Of a DNA stretch of 64,000 nucleotides, positions 52,201-60,204 are shown in pieces; position 1 is the stretch's first letter, and each line of letters begins with the position of its first letter. The stretch comes from Asanoa ishikariensis (GTDB lineage: Bacteria; Actinomycetota; Actinomycetes; Mycobacteriales; Micromonosporaceae). The stretch spans positions 992,001 to 1,056,000 of the forward strand of contig NZ_FNQB01000003.1 in NCBI RefSeq assembly GCF_900107455.1, read 5' to 3'. The notes beneath the pieces are model-generated. The model was not told where the DNA came from. It did not search any database and saw nothing but the letters and a program-made list of their open reading frames with translations. Position numbers and translations under genes: made by a program.

Positions 52201-54686
52201 AGCAGCTCCGAGGCGATCCGGACGGAGGTGGTCATCTGCTGCTGGGCCAGGAAGATCCGGAAGACCGCGGACTCGAGCTCCGGCGTACGGTCGAAGCCGT
52301 CGATGCCGTAGTGGGCGAGAACGGTGGCCAGCTTGGCCTGGAAGCTCTCGCTGAGGCCGGCGCGCTCGATGTCGAGGCTCCGCAGGTAGCTGTGGAAGGC
52401 CTCGCGCGGGCTGTGCACCGGGCTGTCGGGCTCGGCGTCGAGCTCGCCGCCGGGCTTGTTGCGGCTGAGCTCGGACAGGTCGGCGAAGACGGTGAGCAGG
52501 CCGAGCTCGCCCTCGACGGGCTGGCCGCCCTGTTCGGTGCGGGCGGCCAGGTAGGCGGCCAGCACCCGCTTGTGGTCGCCGGCGTCGCCGTCGAACCCGA
52601 GCAACAGGCCGCGCAGGTCCTGCAGGCCGCGGGCCACGCGGGCGGTGGCCGAGCCGTTCGCGGGCGGCGCGGGCAGCTCGAGCTGGACGGCGGCCGACGA
52701 AGCTTCGGCTTCGGCCTCCTCGCCGCCGAGCGGCTCCAGCCGCATCAGCGGGGCGCCGGTCTCCACCTGGCTGCCGACGGACACCGGGCATTCGCGGACC
52801 CGGGCCCGGAACGGCGCGCGCAGCACCGTCTCCATCTTCATGCTCTCCAGCACGAGGATCGGGGCGCCGGACTCGACCTCGTCGCCGACGGCCAGCGGGG
52901 TGGCGACGACCAGCGCCGGGGCCGGTGAGCGGACGACGCCGCCCTCGTCGCGGCTGATCCGGTGGGTGACGCCGTCGACCTCGACCAGGTGCACCGGGCC
53001 GTGGGTCGCCGAGATCATCCGGAACCTGTTGCCGTTGACGACGACCTGGCCGCTGTGCTCGTCGAACCGGTCCAGTTCGACGTCGGCCCAGTCCTCGCCG
53101 AGTCCGACCCGGAACCGCTTGGGGCCGACCCGGGCGACGCTGACCCGGTAGCCGCTGCCGCGCAGCTTGAGGTCGAGCGGGCGGCCCGGGTCGTGGTGCA
53201 CCTGCGGGCGGCCGCCGTGGGCGGTGGACAGCAGCCGGCGGCGGCTGATCTCTTCCTCGTCCTCGTAGGCCTCGATCGCGGCGGCGGCCAGGGCGACCGC
53301 GGAGTGGCGGTGGCTGACCAGCCGGCCCTGTGCGCGTACCCGGTCGATCCAGCCGGTGTCGGCACTCGCGTCGACGACCTCGGGCTGGTTGAGCAGGTCG
53401 AGCACGAAGCTCTTGTTGGTGGCGCCGCCCTCGATGATGACCGTGGTCTCGGCCATCGCCCGGCGCAGGCGGCCGAGCGCCTGTTCGCGGTCACGACCGT
53501 ACGCGATGATCTTGGCGATCATCGAGTCGAAGTCGGCCGGGATGGTGTCGCCCTCGCTGACGCCGGTGTCGACGCGGATGCCGGGGCCGGTGGGCAGCAC
53601 CAGGCGTGCGATGCGGCCGGGCGCGGGCGCGAAGTCGCGGTCCGGGTCCTCGGCGTTGAGCCGGGCCTCGATGGCGTGCCCGGACTCGGCCGGCTGGTCG
53701 CCGGTCAGCCGGCCGCCGCCGGCCACGTGGAGCTGGAGCCGGACCAGGTCGGTGCCGGTGGTGAGCTCGGTGATCGGGTGCTCGACCTGGAGGCGGGTGT
53801 TGACCTCGAGGAACGCGAACAGCTTGTCGCCGGGGTGGTAGAGGAACTCGACGGTGCAGGCGCCGCGGTAGCCGACGGCCACGGCCAGCCGCTCCGCGGA
53901 CGTCTTCAGCTCAGCCGCCTGCGAAACCGAGAGCACCGGCGAGGCGGACTCCTCGATGATCTTCTGGTTGCGGCGCTGCACGGAGCAGTCGCGCACGCCC
54001 AGCGCCCAGGCGGTGCCCTCGCCGTCGGCGATGACCTGGACCTCGACGTGCCGGGCGCCGGTGACCAGGCGCTCCAGGAAGACCACGCCGGAACCGAACG
54101 CGCGCTGCGCCTCCTGGCTGGTCCGCTCGTACGCGTCGGCGAGGTCCTCCCCCGACGCCACCATCCGGATGCCGCGCCCGCCGCCACCGGCGGTCGCCTT
54201 GAGCATCAGCGGGTAGCCGATCCGCTCACCGGCGGCCAGCGCGTCCTCGAGGGTGGCCACCTCGCCGCGGCTCCACGGCGCCACCGGGACGCCGACCTCC
54301 TCGGCGATCAGCTTGGCGCCGATCTTGTCGCCCAGCTTGCGCATCGCGTCGGCGCTCGGGCCGACGAAGGTGACGCCGAGCTTCTCGCAGAGCTCGGCGA
54401 ACGCCGGGTCCTCGGCGACGAAGCCCCAACCGACCCAGGCGGCGTCGGCGCCGGTCTCGACAAGTGCGCGTTCCAGGACGCCATGGTCGAGGTACGGGCG
54501 GGCGGAGGCCGGACCCAGCGGGTACGCGATGTCGGCGGCCCGCACGAACGTCGCGTTGCGGTCGGCGTCGGTGTAGAGGGCTACCGTCTCGATGCGCGCT
54601 CCGGTCTCCGCGGACAGATCCCGGACGGCGTGGATGAGCCGCATCGCGGCTTCTCCACGGTTGACGATGGCGACACGACTGAACAC
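49221..54686 (-). CDS. Single-chain acyl-CoA carboxylase (biotin carboxylase-BCCP-central-carboxyltransferase)
   Basis: 1821 residues from GTG 54686 (GGGAGG upstream). It makes malonyl-CoA or a related acid from an acyl-CoA, biotin and bicarbonate. Order: biotin carboxylase domain (about 1-450; ATP-grasp loop KATAGGGGRGIRMV); BCCP with the biotinyl Lys617 in ESMKMET; a central region (about 680-1275) with RLREFHLTRLPSADEEIYLF, which resembles the central domain of eukaryotic ACC; and a carboxyltransferase domain (about 1280-1821) with LVVLANLSGFDGSPES and FKGPIVFCVISRYHGGAF. Bacterial ACCs are usually separate subunits or two-subunit types; this domain order is like eukaryotic ACC. Confidence 0.9.
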   Translation of the reverse strand: MFSRVAIVNRGEAAMRLIHAVRDLSAETGARIETVALYTDADRNATFVRAADIAYPLGPASARPYLDHGVLERALVETGADAAWVGWGFVAEDPAFAELCEKLGVTFVGPSADAMRKLGDKIGAKLIAEEVGVPVAPWSRGEVATLEDALAAGERIGYPLMLKATAGGGGRGIRMVASGEDLADAYERTSQEAQRAFGSGVVFLERLVTGARHVEVQVIADGEGTAWALGVRDCSVQRRNQKIIEESASPVLSVSQAAELKTSAERLAVAVGYRGACTVEFLYHPGDKLFAFLEVNTRLQVEHPITELTTGTDLVRLQLHVAGGGRLTGDQPAESGHAIEARLNAEDPDRDFAPAPGRIARLVLPTGPGIRVDTGVSEGDTIPADFDSMIAKIIAYGRDREQALGRLRRAMAETTVIIEGGATNKSFVLDLLNQPEVVDASADTGWIDRVRAQGRLVSHRHSAVALAAAAIEAYEDEEEISRRRLLSTAHGGRPQVHHDPGRPLDLKLRGSGYRVSVARVGPKRFRVGLGEDWADVELDRFDEHSGQVVVNGNRFRMISATHGPVHLVEVDGVTHRISRDEGGVVRSPAPALVVATPLAVGDEVESGAPILVLESMKMETVLRAPFRARVRECPVSVGSQVETGAPLMRLEPLGGEEAEAEASSAAVQLELPAPPANGSATARVARGLQDLRGLLLGFDGDAGDHKRVLAAYLAARTEQGGQPVEGELGLLTVFADLSELSRNKPGGELDAEPDSPVHSPREAFHSYLRSLDIERAGLSESFQAKLATVLAHYGIDGFDRTPELESAVFRIFLAQQQMTTSVRIASELLRQWLVGAPPAEALSERVGLTLEHVIAATQVRFPAVSDLARGVVFRWFAQPLLRRNRAKVYAAVRADLRYLDANPSAADREERIQAMVASNEPLVRLIGQRAGRAGLDHAPLLEVLTRRYYGNRALSAVTVHETAGCRFVTASHIGPRGATQVVTTAVDIAALPDALGAVAAFATDTPSRGLVADLYVTWEDQPDGDAVAVRLGALVAAASLPAGVRRITTTIAGTSGAVVHHHFTFRPSETGSGFVEDRLIRGLHPQIAQRLQLNRLREFHLTRLPSADEEIYLFKAAARSNPADERLIAMGQVRDLTPLREADGRLVALPALEDAITAGLDAIRNIQAQRPQNKRYDTNRIMMYVWPSTELTMDELQALVARILPTTAGAGLEEVQFIARQRNAAGELAEVAVRITLDPGHDATLHVDKPPTEPLRPLDDYRQKVLRAARRGNVYPYELTGLLGSFVEHDLDASGVLAPVDRPKGKNTAAIVAGVVTTVTDRHPEGITRVVLLGDPTKALGALSEPECARVIAALDLAESMRAPLEWFALSAGARISMTSGTENMDWVAAALKRIVTFTQGGGEINVVVAGINVGAQPYWNAEATMLMHTKGILVMTPDSAMVLTGKQSLDFSGGVSAEDNFGIGGYDRVMGPNGQAQYWAPNLTAARDVLMAHYDHTYVVPGESGPRRAETSDPTDRDVSHFPHVVAGSDFTTVGQIFSPAHNPDRKKAFDIRTVMRALSDQDHAVLERWAGMADAETSAIQDVHIGGWPVCLVGIESRSVPRRGFPPTDGPDTYTAGTLFPRSSKKTARAINAASGNRPLVVLANLSGFDGSPESMRNLQLEYGAEIGRAIVNFKGPIVFCVISRYHGGAFVVFSKALNPNMTVLALEGSFASVLGGAPAAAVVFSGEVNNRTATDPRVTDLQAAVSSASGAERAALNARLAEVASAVRAEKLGEVAAEFDRVHSIQRAVEVGSVDAIISAAELRPRIIEAIERGLAQG

Positions 54687-54842
54687 CGGCTGAGCCTCCC
54701 ACTGACGAATGCGCGAAAGCGAAGCCCGGATCTCGGGCCGTCGCCGGCACTCGCCCTTACCCTGCCCGATTACCCTCCGGTACACCAACGCGCCACCTCG
54801 CGCATGGCGTGGCCGACATGTTGTGGAGACCCGACAAGAGGT

Positions 54843-54875
54843 GGACCGGATTACTTCACGGTCCGTGTTGGACCG
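54843..54875. terminator. Alternating hairpins upstream of the carboxylase gene
   Basis: GGACCG (54843-54848), CGGTCC (54859-54864) and GGACCG (54870-54875) can pair in two mutually exclusive ways. They lie just after the methyltransferase stop (54883, minus strand) and 157 bases before the carboxylase start. Such an arrangement is either a simple terminator for the methyltransferase or an attenuator for the carboxylase. Confidence 0.35.
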
Positions 54876-54882
54876 ATAACGA

Positions 54883-55674
54883 TCAGGAGATCGTGCACCG
54901 GATCTCGCCGTGCAGGACCACGAACCAGCCGTCTTCGGCTGCCGCCCAGGCTCGCCAGCCGGCGGCCAGCCTTCGCAGGTCAGCCGGGGAAGCCAGGCCG
55001 AGTTCGATCGCGCGCTCCCCGATCGCCGAGCCGACCACCCGGTCCGCCCACATCCCGCCCCACCAGGCGCGGTCCTCCGGGCTGGCGAAAGTCCAGGTCG
55101 ACGACGTCGCGATGACGTCGTCGAGACCGGCGGCGTGGGCCCAGGAGAGCAGCCGGCGTCCGGCGTCCGGCTCGCCGCCGTTGGCCCGGGCGACCCGGCG
55201 GTAGAGGTCGAGCCACTCGGACAATGCGGGCACCTCGGGCCACCAGGTGAACGCCGCGTAGTCGCTGTCCCGGGCGGCGACCACGCCGCCGGGCCGGCAG
55301 ACGCGGGCCATCTCGCGCAGCGCGGTCACCGGGTCGGCGACGTGCTGGAGCACCTGGTGCGCGTGCACGACGTCGAAGGTGTCGTCCTCGAAGCTGAGCG
55401 CGTGCACGTCCTCGACTGCGAAGTCGATGGCCAGGCCGCGTTCGGCGGCGACCGCGCGGGCGGCATCGAGAGCGGCGGGCGCGGTCTCGACCGCCGTCAC
55501 CGAGCCGACCCGGGCGGCCAGGTCGGCGGTGATCGTGCCGGGGCCGCAGCCGACGTCGAGCAGCCGGGCGTCGGGGGTCAGCGTGGGCAGCAGGTAGGCG
55601 GCGGAGTTCTCGGCGGTGCGCCAGCGGTGGGAGCGCAGCACGGACTCGTGGTGCCCGTGGGTGTAGACGGCCAT
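54883..55674 (-). CDS. Class I SAM-dependent methyltransferase
   Basis: 263 residues. SAM motifs are RLLDVGCGPGTITADLA near residue 38, VTAVETAPAALDAAR, FDVVHAHQVLQHVADPVTAL and GGVVAARDSDYAAF. It resembles Methyltransf_11 proteins of the UbiE-like class, which modify quinones, sterols or small metabolites. The N-terminus GHHESVLRSHRWRTAENSAAY is characteristic of a group of actinomycete paralogues. It ends 197 bases before the carboxylase gene and starts 20 bases after the LysR gene, on the same strand. Confidence 0.85.
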   Translation of the reverse strand: MAVYTHGHHESVLRSHRWRTAENSAAYLLPTLTPDARLLDVGCGPGTITADLAARVGSVTAVETAPAALDAARAVAAERGLAIDFAVEDVHALSFEDDTFDVVHAHQVLQHVADPVTALREMARVCRPGGVVAARDSDYAAFTWWPEVPALSEWLDLYRRVARANGGEPDAGRRLLSWAHAAGLDDVIATSSTWTFASPEDRAWWGGMWADRVVGSAIGERAIELGLASPADLRRLAAGWRAWAAAEDGWFVVLHGEIRCTIS

Positions 55675-55693
55675 GCCGCTGACCGTACGCCTG

Positions 55694-56611
55694 TCATCCC
55701 GCGATTCGGGAGGGTACTCCTACTTCTTGGGACAGCGCCTCGAGAAGCGACTGCGTGAGGGGGTCGTTGGAACGGCGCCGGGCGGTCGCGACGCCGATCC
55801 GGCGCGACGGCCGCGGCGGCTCCAGCGGGACCATCGCGAGGCCGGCGGCGTCGGCGATGAGCGCGGTGTGCGGAATCAGGCTGACGCCGACGCCGACCCG
55901 GACCAGCGCCTGGGCGAACACGTAGTCGGTGCTGCGGCAGGCCACGTCGACCTCGAAGCCGGCGAGGGCGGCGTAGTGGCCGAGCATGTCGGCGGCCGTG
56001 AGGCAGCCCTGGACGAAACGCTCGCCGGCGAGGTCGGCCATGGCGATCTCGTCGCGGGCGGCGAGTCGGTGCCCGGCCGGCAGCACGACCCACATCGGAT
56101 CATCGAGCAGCGGGGTCCAGGTCAGGCCGGACCGGTCGTCGGGGCTGACCGGCGGCGGTCCGTCGAAGTGGTAGCTCAGCGCGAGGTCGGCCGCGCCCGA
56201 GCGGACCTGGAGAAGGCTCGCGTCGGGCTCGCTCTCCAGCACGGTGATCGACACCTCGGGGTGCAGGGCGGAGAACCGGGTCAGCGCACCGGGCAGCAGC
56301 CGCTGGCCACCGCTGGCGAACGTCGAGATGGTCAGCCGCGGGCCGACGTCGGCGAGCCGGGCGATCTCGCGCTCGGCGTTCTCGAGCTCTGCGGCGATCA
56401 CGTCGGCCGCCTCGACGAGCACCCGGCCGGCCTCGGTGACCTCGATGCCGCGGGTGCTGCGGCAGACCACGCCGGCGCCCAGCGAGCGTTCGAGCGCGCT
56501 GATCTGTTGCGAGACCGCGGACGGGGTAAGCCGGAGCACGGCCGCCGCGCGGTTGAAACTGCCCTGCCGGGCAACCTCGCGGAAGACCCGGAGCCGCTGC
56601 ACATCAATCAT
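55694..56611 (-). CDS. LysR-family transcriptional regulator
   Basis: 305 residues. The N-terminal helix-turn-helix reads LRVFREVARQGSFNRAAAVLRLTPSAVSQQI and LERSLGAGVVCRSTRGIEVTEAG, exactly the LysR pattern. The effector domain follows with LALSYHFDGPP. It is divergent from the EamA transporter gene over 70 bases; LysR regulators usually control the neighbouring divergent gene, so the transporter is the likely target. The region contains TTAACACGAGCAGCCCAA, but no clear T-N11-A palindrome. Confidence 0.93.
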   Translation of the reverse strand: MIDVQRLRVFREVARQGSFNRAAAVLRLTPSAVSQQISALERSLGAGVVCRSTRGIEVTEAGRVLVEAADVIAAELENAEREIARLADVGPRLTISTFASGGQRLLPGALTRFSALHPEVSITVLESEPDASLLQVRSGAADLALSYHFDGPPPVSPDDRSGLTWTPLLDDPMWVVLPAGHRLAARDEIAMADLAGERFVQGCLTAADMLGHYAALAGFEVDVACRSTDYVFAQALVRVGVGVSLIPHTALIADAAGLAMVPLEPPRPSRRIGVATARRRSNDPLTQSLLEALSQEVGVPSRIAG

Positions 56612-56681
56612 CAGTTTTCCTTAACACGAGCAGCCCAAATCATCACTACCGCTGAATACGGTACGGGACGAGGCTCAAGGT

Positions 56682-57596
56682 GTGAACAGACGAGCCTGGA
56701 TCCTTTTCGCAACGGTCGCCGTCCTCTGGGGCATCCCGTACCTGCTGATCAAGATCGCCATCGAGGACCTCTCGCCGCTGATCGTGGTCTTCGGCCGGGT
56801 GGCCATCGCAGCCCTCGTCCTGGTGCCGATCGCCGCCGCGCAAGGCACCCTCTCATCGCTGCGCCGCCACCTCGGCCCGATCACCTTCCTCGGCCTCGTC
56901 CACATCGTCGGGCCGTTCCTGCTGATCACCTACGGTGAGGTGCACATCAGCTCGTCGCTGACGGGCCTGCTGATCGCCATCGAGCCCGTGCTGATCGCGC
57001 TGCTCATGCTGCGCGCGGAGCCCCTGACCCGGGTGCGCGGTGCCGGCCTGACACTGGGTCTGGTCGGCGTGGCGGTGCTGGTCGGCCTCGACGTCTCCGG
57101 CGATCGCCTGGGCCTGCTCGGCGCGGGCATGGTCCTGCTGGCGACCCTGCTGTACGCGGTGGCCACGGTCTACGTGCAGCGGAAGGCGTCCGACGTGCCA
57201 CCCACGGCCCTGGTAGCCGGCACGACCACAGTGAGCACGCTGGTGCTCGCCCCGTTCGCGGCCTTCAACCTGCCGACGACCCCGGTCAGCGGCGGATCGT
57301 GGGCGGCGCTGCTGGCCCTGGGCCTGCTCTGCACCGCGGTCGCGCTGCTCGCCTTCTACCGCCTGATCGGCGAGGCGGGCCCGGGCCGCGCGGGCCTGGT
57401 CACCTACGCGAACCCGGTGGTCGCGGTCCTGCTGGGCGTCGCGATCCTGAACGAGCCGCTGCACACCAGCACGATCCTCGGCTTCGCCCTGATCGTCGCG
57501 GGCTGCTGGCTCTCCACCCGCCCGACCCGCAGTGCGAGCCCGCGGCCCTCGACCGAATCCGCCGCGCCGGTCGAGGTCGGCGCGGCGAGTCGGTAG
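56682..57596 (+). CDS. EamA-family drug/metabolite transporter
   Basis: 304 residues from GTG 56682. About ten membrane helices, in two EamA repeats: WILFATVAVLWGIPYLLIKIA starts the first and LLALGLLCTAVALLAFYRLI lies in the second. Members of the DMT superfamily export amino acids, nucleosides or other small metabolites. The C-terminal RPTRSASPRPSTESAAPVEVG is a hydrophilic tail inside the cell. The gene is divergent from the LysR regulator and is followed by a very strong terminator six bases after its stop. Confidence 0.88.
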   Translation: MNRRAWILFATVAVLWGIPYLLIKIAIEDLSPLIVVFGRVAIAALVLVPIAAAQGTLSSLRRHLGPITFLGLVHIVGPFLLITYGEVHISSSLTGLLIAIEPVLIALLMLRAEPLTRVRGAGLTLGLVGVAVLVGLDVSGDRLGLLGAGMVLLATLLYAVATVYVQRKASDVPPTALVAGTTTVSTLVLAPFAAFNLPTTPVSGGSWAALLALGLLCTAVALLAFYRLIGEAGPGRAGLVTYANPVVAVLLGVAILNEPLHTSTILGFALIVAGCWLSTRPTRSASPRPSTESAAPVEVGAASR

Positions 57597-57602
57597 GACC
57601 GC

Positions 57603-57648
57603 AGCCGCTCACGCTCGTCGTCGCCACTGACGACGAGCGTGAGCGGCT
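57603..57648 (+). terminator. Perfect 20-bp intrinsic terminator
   Basis: AGCCGCTCACGCTCGTC continues to a 20-base arm (57603-57622) that is exactly complementary to 57629-57648, with the 6-base loop GCCACT. It is followed by TTTCGGCTTTG, the closest thing to a T-run in the window. It ends the EamA transcript, and the next gene must have its own promoter. Confidence 0.9.
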
Positions 57649-57680
57649 TTCGGCTTTGTGGTCCGATTGGGGTAGGTTCG

Positions 57681-58232
57681 ATGATCATGAGATCGCAGAC
57701 CCGTCGTGATGCCGGCTTCACCGCGGTGTTTCTCGGCTTCTTCGCGTCGGCCTGGTTCGGGTGGGCGCAAGCCGACCAGTCGTCGGCGTGGCTCACCGCC
57801 GGCAGCATCGTCTCGGTGCTCGTGGCGGTCATCGGCCTCGTGACCGGGCTGCGCGCGCCCGCCGAGGGCTCCGCGATGAAGGACCGGGCGGCCAGCCGGC
57901 GGTACGGGATCATCGTCGGCATCGAGTTCGCGGTGATCTTCGCGGGCGCCATCCTGCTCGGCCGGCTCGGTCAACCTGACTACATTCCGGTCTGGGTGGC
58001 GTTCGTCGTGGGCATCCACTTCGTACCGTTGGCGCCCGTGCTCGGCGACCCGCTGCTGCGTCCGCTGGCCGTCGCGACCTGCGTCGTCGCGGTCGCCGGC
58101 CTGATCACCGGGCTGGCCACCGACGTCGCGCCGAGCCTCGTGGTGGGTGTCGGGACCGGGTCGCTGCTGCTCGCCTACTCGCTGCAGGCGCTGGCCCGCG
58201 GCGCGCGTCGACGGGCAGAATCCTCGCTGTGA
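57681..58232 (+). CDS. Membrane protein, unknown function
   Basis: 183 residues from ATG 57681 (GGGGTAGG just upstream); an ATG at 57687 would shorten it by two. About six membrane helices: AGFTAVFLGFFASAWFGW, WLTAGSIVSVLVAVIGLVTGL, YGIIVGIEFAVIFAGAILLG, YIPVWVAFVVGIHFVPLAPVL, and two more up to LLLAYSLQALARG. The first loop has RAPAEGSAMKDRAASRR. No recognised family. Its GTG-start neighbour overlaps it by 4 bases, so they are co-transcribed. Confidence 0.65.
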   Translation: MIMRSQTRRDAGFTAVFLGFFASAWFGWAQADQSSAWLTAGSIVSVLVAVIGLVTGLRAPAEGSAMKDRAASRRYGIIVGIEFAVIFAGAILLGRLGQPDYIPVWVAFVVGIHFVPLAPVLGDPLLRPLAVATCVVAVAGLITGLATDVAPSLVVGVGTGSLLLAYSLQALARGARRRAESSL

Positions 58233-58492
58233 CCACATGGGAGTACGCCCGCCTGGAGTACCGGTCCGCCGGCACCTACGGCGAGGACCAGTTCATGGAC
58301 TGGAACGCCACCTTTCACCACTCCGGCGGCGCCCAGCGGTGGGGCACCGACGAGCGGTTCAACGACATGCTCCACCTGAACCGGGCCGGGGCCGCGGGCT
58401 GGCAGGCCTACGACCGCAGCGCCACCCACTTCCCCAACGAGCCTCATCGGCTGTACGGGGTCACGTACTCGCTGCGCCGCCCGGTCGAGTAG
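58229..58492 (+). CDS. Small hypothetical protein, DUF4177-like
   Basis: 87 residues, GTG start overlapping the previous stop by 4 bases. The pattern [14 protein letters not shown] ... [15 protein letters not shown] resembles the DUF4177 family (short proteins with a beta start and a W/Y-rich end), which occur in many bacteria with unknown role. It is translated with the membrane gene before it. Its 3' end overlaps the convergent nucleotidyltransferase-like fragment by 32 bases. Confidence 0.6.
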   Translation: MTTWEYARLEYRSAGTYGEDQFMDWNATFHHSGGAQRWGTDERFNDMLHLNRAGAAGWQAYDRSATHFPNEPHRLYGVTYSLRRPVE

Positions 58493-58865
58493 CCACGCCG
58501 TCCTCGATCGCCCAGCGCAGGAAGTCGAAGGTCTCCTGGCCGCGCTCGACAAGGTCGTCGTAAGCGGTCGGCTGCCCCGGGTTCTCGCGGATGCGCAGCG
58601 CGTCGACGGCCAGGCGGTGCCACCGCGGGTCCAGCTCCTCTGCCACGTACCGGCCGGCGCCGCTCTTGGAGGTCAGCTCGTCCTTGGCCAGCAGATGGTG
58701 CAGCCGCGCGACGCCGAGCACGATCCACGCGACGGACGGCTCGTGGCTTCCGATCGCTTCGACGCCGGCCTCCTCGATCTGCGGGACATAACCCCGCCAG
58801 TACGTGTCGAGGTTCGCGCGGGTGAACCCCCGCAGCTCGGTCCGGTCGGTACGGGTGACACCCAC
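58461..58865 (-). CDS. AadA-like C-terminal domain protein without nucleotidyltransferase domain
   Basis: 134 residues from ATG 58865. The whole protein matches the C-terminal helical domain of aminoglycoside adenylyltransferases and related proteins: [45 protein letters not shown] and [14 protein letters not shown]. The N-terminal nucleotidyltransferase domain (GS..SDxD motif) is absent; no remnant of it lies upstream in 58866-58964. So the protein cannot transfer nucleotides alone. It may be a leftover or an independent module that binds a partner. A resistance role is not indicated. Confidence 0.6.
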   Translation of the reverse strand: MGVTRTDRTELRGFTRANLDTYWRGYVPQIEEAGVEAIGSHEPSVAWIVLGVARLHHLLAKDELTSKSGAGRYVAEELDPRWHRLAVDALRIRENPGQPTAYDDLVERGQETFDFLRWAIEDGVATRPGGAAST

Positions 58866-58967
58866 CGGGGCACGTTAGCCCGCCGGGTCCGTGCGACCTG
58901 CGCCACGCACAGGTTGTGCAGTTCTCGGCTACGCCGCTATAGGTGAGGCTGACGATGGGGGTACGTG

Positions 58968-60182
58968 ATGACACTGCGGGACGACTCGACGGCGATGCAG
59001 GACGACCTGGTGCGGGTGCGGCGCGACCTGCACCGGCACCCGGAGGTCGGGCTCGACCTGCCGCGCACGCAGCGGTTGGTGCTGGACGAGCTGGCCGGGC
59101 TAGGCGGGTTGGAGATCGCCCTCGGCACCGCATTGAGCTCTGTGACCGCCGTCCTGCGCGGCGGGCGACCCGGCGCGGCGGTGCTGCTGCGGGCCGACAT
59201 GGACGCGCTGCCGCTCACCGAGGCGACCGGCCTCGACTACGCCAGCCAGGTCGACGGCGCGATGCACGCCTGCGGGCACGACCTGCACACGGCGATGCTG
59301 GTCGGCGCGGCCCGGCTGCTGAGCGCACACCGCGACGAGGTGGCCGGCGACGTGGTGTTCATGTTCCAGCCGGGAGAGGAGGGGTGGAACGGCGCGGCCC
59401 GCATGATCGACGAAGGGGTCCTGGACGCGGCCGGGCAGCGGGTCTCCGCGGCGTACGGCATGCATGTGAGCTCGAACGGGCCGGCCGGACAGTTCGGCAG
59501 CCGGCCGGGAACGTTGATGGCGGCCACCGCGGACCTGAAGGTGACCGTGCACGGAGCCGGCACCCACGCCTCCATGCCGCACCTGGGCCTGGACCCCGTC
59601 ACCGTCGCGGCGGAGATCGTGACGTCGTTGCAGACCATGGTCACCCGACGCTTCGACGTCTTCGACCCGGTGGTCGTCACGGTCGGGTCGATCCATGCCG
59701 GCACCAAGTCCAACATCATTCCGGACACGGCCGAGATCGAGGCCACAGTACGCACGTTCTCGGCGGCGAACCACGCGCGACTACGCACCGAGGTCACCCG
59801 GTTGTGCCGGCACATCGCCGAGGCGCACGGGCTGACCGCCGAGGTCGACTACGTCGACGGCTACCCGGTGACGGTCAACGACAAGCAGGAGTACGAGTTC
59901 GCCCGCGCGGTGGTCTCCGACGTGCTCGGCACCGAGCGGTTCGCGCCGATGGCGCACCCGATCAGCGCCGCGGAGGACTTCTCCGAGGTGCTCGACAAGG
60001 TGCCCGGCTGCTATCTCCACCTGGGCGCGAGCGTCGCCGACGATCCGGCGACGGCACCGGTCAACCACAGCCCGCGGGCGGTGTTCGACGATCGGGTGCT
60101 CGCCGACGGCGCGCTGGTCCACGCGGAGCTGGCGATGCGGGCGCTGCGCCGATCTGAGGGTATGCGGTCGGGGCCTGACTGA
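58968..60182 (+). CDS. M20-family amidohydrolase
   Basis: 404 residues from ATG 58968 (GGGGG upstream). The M20D metal site is intact: ACGHDLHTAM, QPGEEGWNGAARMI, and the late AHPISAAEDF. The dimerisation domain lies in the middle (VHGAGTHASMPHLGLDPV). M20D enzymes hydrolyse N-acyl amino acids, hippurate or indole-acetic-acid conjugates. The protein is alone between an orphan domain gene and a PRC-barrel gene. It is cytosolic, with no signal peptide; the native substrate is not defined. Confidence 0.92.
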   Translation: MTLRDDSTAMQDDLVRVRRDLHRHPEVGLDLPRTQRLVLDELAGLGGLEIALGTALSSVTAVLRGGRPGAAVLLRADMDALPLTEATGLDYASQVDGAMHACGHDLHTAMLVGAARLLSAHRDEVAGDVVFMFQPGEEGWNGAARMIDEGVLDAAGQRVSAAYGMHVSSNGPAGQFGSRPGTLMAATADLKVTVHGAGTHASMPHLGLDPVTVAAEIVTSLQTMVTRRFDVFDPVVVTVGSIHAGTKSNIIPDTAEIEATVRTFSAANHARLRTEVTRLCRHIAEAHGLTAEVDYVDGYPVTVNDKQEYEFARAVVSDVLGTERFAPMAHPISAAEDFSEVLDKVPGCYLHLGASVADDPATAPVNHSPRAVFDDRVLADGALVHAELAMRALRRSEGMRSGPD

Positions 60183-60204
60183 CGCGGGCCCCGACCGCAC
60201 GCCT

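Noticed and set aside
52962-55115. Long frame opposite the carboxylase gene
   Set aside because: It is a shadow of the carboxylase.
58461-58865. Aminoglycoside resistance gene
   Set aside because: The nucleotidyltransferase domain is missing, so no resistance is implied.
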